A DNA stretch of 64,000 nucleotides from the NCBI RefSeq assembly GCF_023721755.1, contig NZ_JAMDLH010000002.1:124001-188000 (forward strand), written 5' to 3'. The notes beneath the pieces were generated by a model. It was given only the letters and a program-made list of their open reading frames with translations, ran no database searches and was not told the origin of the DNA. This document shows positions 61,034-64,000 of this stretch, piece after piece. The first letter of the stretch is position 1, and every line of letters begins with the position of its first letter. Origin of the DNA: Pleomorphomonas sp. NRK KF1. GTDB taxonomy: Bacteria > Pseudomonadota > Alphaproteobacteria > Rhizobiales > Pleomorphomonadaceae. The translations under genes were made by a program, and so were the position numbers.

Positions 61034-62887
61034 ATGGCAGGCAAGACAGTGCGATTGACGGTGGCGCAGGCGACGGTGCGGTTCCTCGTCAACCAGAAGA
61101 CCATCATCGACGGGGAGAAGCTGCCGATCTTCGCCGGCTGCTGGGCGATCTTCGGTCACGGCAACGTGGCCGGGCTGGGCGAGGCGCTCTATCAGGTGCG
61201 CGACACGTTCCCGACGCTCCGTGCCCACAACGAACAGGCGATGGCCCTGTCGGCGATCGCCTTCGCCAAGGCGTCGTTCCGCCGTCGTTTCATGGCCTGC
61301 ACCACCTCGATCGGTCCCGGCGCGCTCAACATGATCACGGCGGCGGCCGTCGCTCACGTCAACCGCCTGCCCCTTCTTCTGCTGCCGGGCGACGTGTTCG
61401 CCAACCGCCGGCCCGACCCGGTGCTGCAGCAGGTGGAAGACTTCCAGGACGGCACCGTGTCGGCCAACGACTGCTTCCGGACCGTGTCGCGCTATTTCGA
61501 CCGCATCCAGCGGCCGGAGCAGTTGATCCTCGCCTTGCAGCGGACCATGCACGTGCTGACCGATCCGGCCGAATGCGGTCCGGTGACGCTTTCCATGTGC
61601 CAGGACGTCCAGGCCGAAGCCTATGACTGGCCCGAAAGCCTGTTCGAGGAGAAGGTTTGGACCCCGCGTCGCATCCGGCCCGACGAGAACGAACTCGCCA
61701 CCGCCATCGGCCTCCTCAAGGCGGCGAAGAACCCGATGATCATCGCCGGCGGCGGCGTGCTCTACTCCGAAGCCTCCGCCGAGCTGGTTGCCTTCGCCGA
61801 AAAGCACAGCATTCCAGTCGCCGTCACGCAGGCGGGCAAGTCCTCGATCGACGAGACGCATCCGCTCGCCCTCGGCGCCGTCGGCGTCACCGGCACCTCG
61901 GCGGCCAATGCGCTCGCCGCCGACGCCGATCTGGTGTTGGCCATCGGCACCCGCTTCCAGGACTTCACCACCGGCTCGTGGGCGCTGTTCAAGAGCGGCG
62001 AACTCAAGATCGTCGCTCTCAACGTCGCCAGCTACGACACCACCAAGCACAACGCCGCGCCGCTGGTGGCGGACGCCAAGGTCGGTCTCGGGCTGTTGTC
62101 ACAGGGCCTCGGTGCATGGAAGGCGCCGCGCGTTGCCGAACGCGCTGCCGTCGAGAAGGCCAAATGGCTCGAAGACGCCGACAAGGCGCTGGCGTCGACC
62201 AACGTCGAGAAACCGTCGGACGCGCAGGTGATCGGCGCGGTGGCGCGGACACTCGGCGGGCCCGAAACGGTGGTCGTCTGCGCCGCTGGCGGATTGCCCG
62301 GCGAGCTCGACAAGCTGTGGGTGCCCACCGTTCCCGGCAGTTACCACCTGGAATACGGTTTCTCCTGCATGGGCTACGAGATCGCCGGCGGCATCGGCGT
62401 CAAGATGGCCAACCCCGACAAGGAAGTCGTCGTCATGGTCGGCGACGGCTCCTACATGATGATGAACTCCGAGCTCGCCACATCGGTCAGCCTCGGCCAG
62501 AAGCTGACGGTCGTCCTGCTCGACAACCACGGCTTCGGCTGCATCAACCGGCTGCAGATGGCCACTGGCGGCGCCAACTTCAACAACCTCTGGCAGGACT
62601 GCGCCATGCAGGCCCAGCCGGACATCGACTTCCGCGCCCATGCCGAGAGCATGGGAGCCATCGCCGTCAAGGTGTCGTCGATTTCCGAGCTTGAAACCGA
62701 ACTGGCGAAGGCCAAGACGGCCGATCGTTCCACGGTGATCGTCATCGACACGGACCCACTGGTCACCACCGATGCCGGCGGACACTGGTGGGACGTGGCC
62801 GTGCCCGAGACGTCGCCGCGCAAGCAGGTTGCCGGTGCGCGCGAGGCCTACGAAGCCGCCAAGCGCCTCCAGCGCATCTTCGACTGA
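61034..62887 (+). CDS. iolD: IolD: 3D-trihydroxycyclohexane-1,2-dione hydrolase
   Basis: This 617-residue thiamine-diphosphate enzyme opens the ring to 5-deoxy-D-glucuronate. It has an N-terminal TPP pyrimidine-binding domain with catalytic Glu in AHNEQAMA, a central domain (about residues 205-350) and a C-terminal TPP domain with the metal motif GDGSYMMMNSELATSVSLGQ followed by DNHGFGCIN. ATG 61034 is preceded by GGGAGGAT. It is 71 bp after iolC. Confidence 0.95.
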   Translation: MAGKTVRLTVAQATVRFLVNQKTIIDGEKLPIFAGCWAIFGHGNVAGLGEALYQVRDTFPTLRAHNEQAMALSAIAFAKASFRRRFMACTTSIGPGALNMITAAAVAHVNRLPLLLLPGDVFANRRPDPVLQQVEDFQDGTVSANDCFRTVSRYFDRIQRPEQLILALQRTMHVLTDPAECGPVTLSMCQDVQAEAYDWPESLFEEKVWTPRRIRPDENELATAIGLLKAAKNPMIIAGGGVLYSEASAELVAFAEKHSIPVAVTQAGKSSIDETHPLALGAVGVTGTSAANALAADADLVLAIGTRFQDFTTGSWALFKSGELKIVALNVASYDTTKHNAAPLVADAKVGLGLLSQGLGAWKAPRVAERAAVEKAKWLEDADKALASTNVEKPSDAQVIGAVARTLGGPETVVVCAAGGLPGELDKLWVPTVPGSYHLEYGFSCMGYEIAGGIGVKMANPDKEVVVMVGDGSYMMMNSELATSVSLGQKLTVVLLDNHGFGCINRLQMATGGANFNNLWQDCAMQAQPDIDFRAHAESMGAIAVKVSSISELETELAKAKTADRSTVIVIDTDPLVTTDAGGHWWDVAVPETSPRKQVAGAREAYEAAKRLQRIFD

Positions 62888-62912
62888 CGCCACTGCCGAG
62901 AAGGAGAAAGCC

Positions 62913-63740
62913 ATGTCCAACTCCCATCTGCGGGTCCGGCCGAAGGCCGACCAAGGCCTGGTCAGCGAAGTGACGCCCGCGAGCGCCGGCTGGTCCTATG
63001 TCGGGTTTGCCCTCCATCGCCTGACCGCCGGCCAGGGCCTTGCGGCCGAAACGGGGCAACGGGAAGTCTGCCTGGTGCTGGTGTCAGGCAAGGCTCGGCT
63101 TGCCATCGACGGCAAGGACCAGGGCGAGATCGGCGAGCGGATGAGCCCGTTCGACGGCGCCCCCTGGGCAGCCTACGTGCCGGTCGGCGGCCGGTACGAA
63201 CTGACCGCCACCACGAATGCCGAGGTTGCCGTCTGCTCGGCGCCCGGCGCAGCCGGCTTTCCGGCGAAGCTGATCCCGCCGGGCACGCATGAGCAGATCA
63301 CGCGCGGCAAGGGCTCCAACACCCGGCTCGTCACCAACATCATGCCGGAGAACGATGGGTCCGCCAACTCGCTTCTCGTGGTCGAGGTGATCACGCCGGG
63401 CGGCAACACCTCCAGCTACCCGCCGCACAAGCACGACCAGGACGACATTCCGGCCGAGAGTCATCTGGAGGAAACCTACTACCACCGCTTCAACCCGCCG
63501 CAGGGTTACGGCTTCCAGCGCGTCTATACCGACGACCGCAGCCTGGACGAGGTGGTGCTGCTCGAGGATGGCGACGTAGTCATGGTGCCGAAGGGTTACC
63601 ACCCGGTCGCGACCATCCACGGCTACGACAACTACTACCTCAACGTCATGGCCGGCCCCAAGCGCATCTGGAAGTTCCACAACGAACCGGCGCACGAGTG
63701 GCTGTTTACCGGGCTTGGTGCCCCGACCGCTTCACGCTGA
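62913..63740 (+). CDS. iolB: IolB: 5-deoxy-glucuronate isomerase
   Basis: This 275-residue KduI/IolB-type bicupin isomerises 5-deoxy-glucuronate to 2-deoxy-5-keto-gluconate, the substrate of IolC. Cupin metal ligands are expected in SSYPPHKHDQDD and LEETYYHRFNPPQGYGFQRV, with the closing His in HPVATIHGYDN. AAGGAG precedes ATG 62913 and it lies 25 bp after iolD. Confidence 0.94.
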   Translation: MSNSHLRVRPKADQGLVSEVTPASAGWSYVGFALHRLTAGQGLAAETGQREVCLVLVSGKARLAIDGKDQGEIGERMSPFDGAPWAAYVPVGGRYELTATTNAEVAVCSAPGAAGFPAKLIPPGTHEQITRGKGSNTRLVTNIMPENDGSANSLLVVEVITPGGNTSSYPPHKHDQDDIPAESHLEETYYHRFNPPQGYGFQRVYTDDRSLDEVVLLEDGDVVMVPKGYHPVATIHGYDNYYLNVMAGPKRIWKFHNEPAHEWLFTGLGAPTASR

Positions 63741-63821
63741 GCAGATCGGCAAGAGTTCCCGTCGCCCAAGCAACGGCTTCAAGGCGACCGATATCCTGAG
63801 ACAAGCACTACGGAGAAGATC

Positions 63822-64000
63822 ATGAACATGGAAATCCTGAAGCACCAGTTCGGCAAGGTCGAGCGTCTCAGGTACCTCGTCGACAACGAGTGGCGGGAAT
63901 CGAAGACCAGCAAATACATGCCGGTGATGGACCCCTCGACCGGCAAGCAGATCGCCGAGGCCCCCTGCTGCACGCAGGAGGAAGTGGATTCGGCCGTCGA
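63822..64000 (+). CDS. iolA: IolA/MmsA: (methyl)malonate-semialdehyde dehydrogenase, N-terminal part
   Basis: The first 59 codons of an aldehyde dehydrogenase run off the right edge. The N-terminus (RLRYLVDNEWRESKTSKYMP, VMDPSTGKQIAEAP) matches the malonate/methylmalonate-semialdehyde dehydrogenase family, the last step of inositol catabolism that yields acetyl-CoA and CO2. GGAGAAG lies before ATG 63822. It follows iolB by 81 bp. Catalytic Cys and NAD sites lie outside the window. Confidence 0.88.
   Translation, partial: MNMEILKHQFGKVERLRYLVDNEWRESKTSKYMPVMDPSTGKQIAEAPCCTQEEVDSAV

Overview
The window is GC-rich alphaproteobacterial DNA, most likely from the Hyphomicrobiales (Rhizobiales). 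A complete PhyR-NepR-EcfG general stress response locus is diagnostic of Alphaproteobacteria. A rhizobial-type RhaSTPQ/RhaK rhamnose importer, an FtrABCD ferrous-iron system and an iol cluster with RpiR regulators fit the same order. Genus cannot be set from the sequence alone. No tRNA, rRNA, CRISPR array, insertion sequence or prophage was recognised.

Layout. (1) 1-3.2 kb: an efflux module of HlyD-type fusion protein plus two ABC-2 permeases (one cut by the window edge), divergent from a TetR regulator. (2) 3.2-11.3 kb: a rhamnoside module with a CUT1 ABC importer (divergent ATPase, binding protein, two permeases), a GH78 alpha-L-rhamnosidase without signal peptide, and a LacI regulator. (3) 11.3-21.4 kb: L-rhamnose catabolism, with RhaM divergent from RhaA-RhaD (both like the E. 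coli enzymes), then a DeoR regulator, the CUT2 importer RhaSTPQ and the kinase RhaK. Together, modules 2 and 3 import rhamnosides, cleave them in the cytoplasm and carry the sugar to dihydroxyacetone phosphate and lactaldehyde.

(4) 21.4-32.3 kb: a general stress response island. phyR and a HWE-type kinase lie opposite nepR-ecfG. Around them are an AI-2E exporter-like protein, a DUF883 protein with a Holin-X-like protein, a three-gene kinase/receiver operon, and very small membrane proteins. Five promoters match GGAAC-N16-CGTT exactly with the same spacer, so the locus and its nearby small genes look like one EcfG regulon. (5) 32.6-36.1 kb: FtrABC divergent from FtrD. (6) 36.4-40.8 kb: an RND efflux pair. 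(7) 40.9-44.8 kb: a degenerate aldo/keto reductase followed by the MetQNI methionine importer. (8) 45.0-48.6 kb: a SitABCD-type manganese/iron importer.

(9) 48.6-64 kb: an inositol locus. It holds a CUT2 importer (ATPase, permease, binding protein), two inositol dehydrogenases, iolE, two RpiR paralogues, iolC fused to a DUF2090 domain, iolD, iolB and the start of iolA. Palindromes GGAA-N6-TTCC, the site reported for rhizobial IolR, occur upstream of the importer, iolE and iolG, with a one-mismatch copy before iolC.

Most of the window is orthodox metabolism and transport. The points most worth a second look are the HWE kinase beside phyR that lacks the ATP-binding asparagine, the EcfG promoters in front of tiny membrane proteins (one of 24 residues), the aldo/keto reductase that has lost its catalytic Tyr and Lys, and the mosaic rhamnose pathway.
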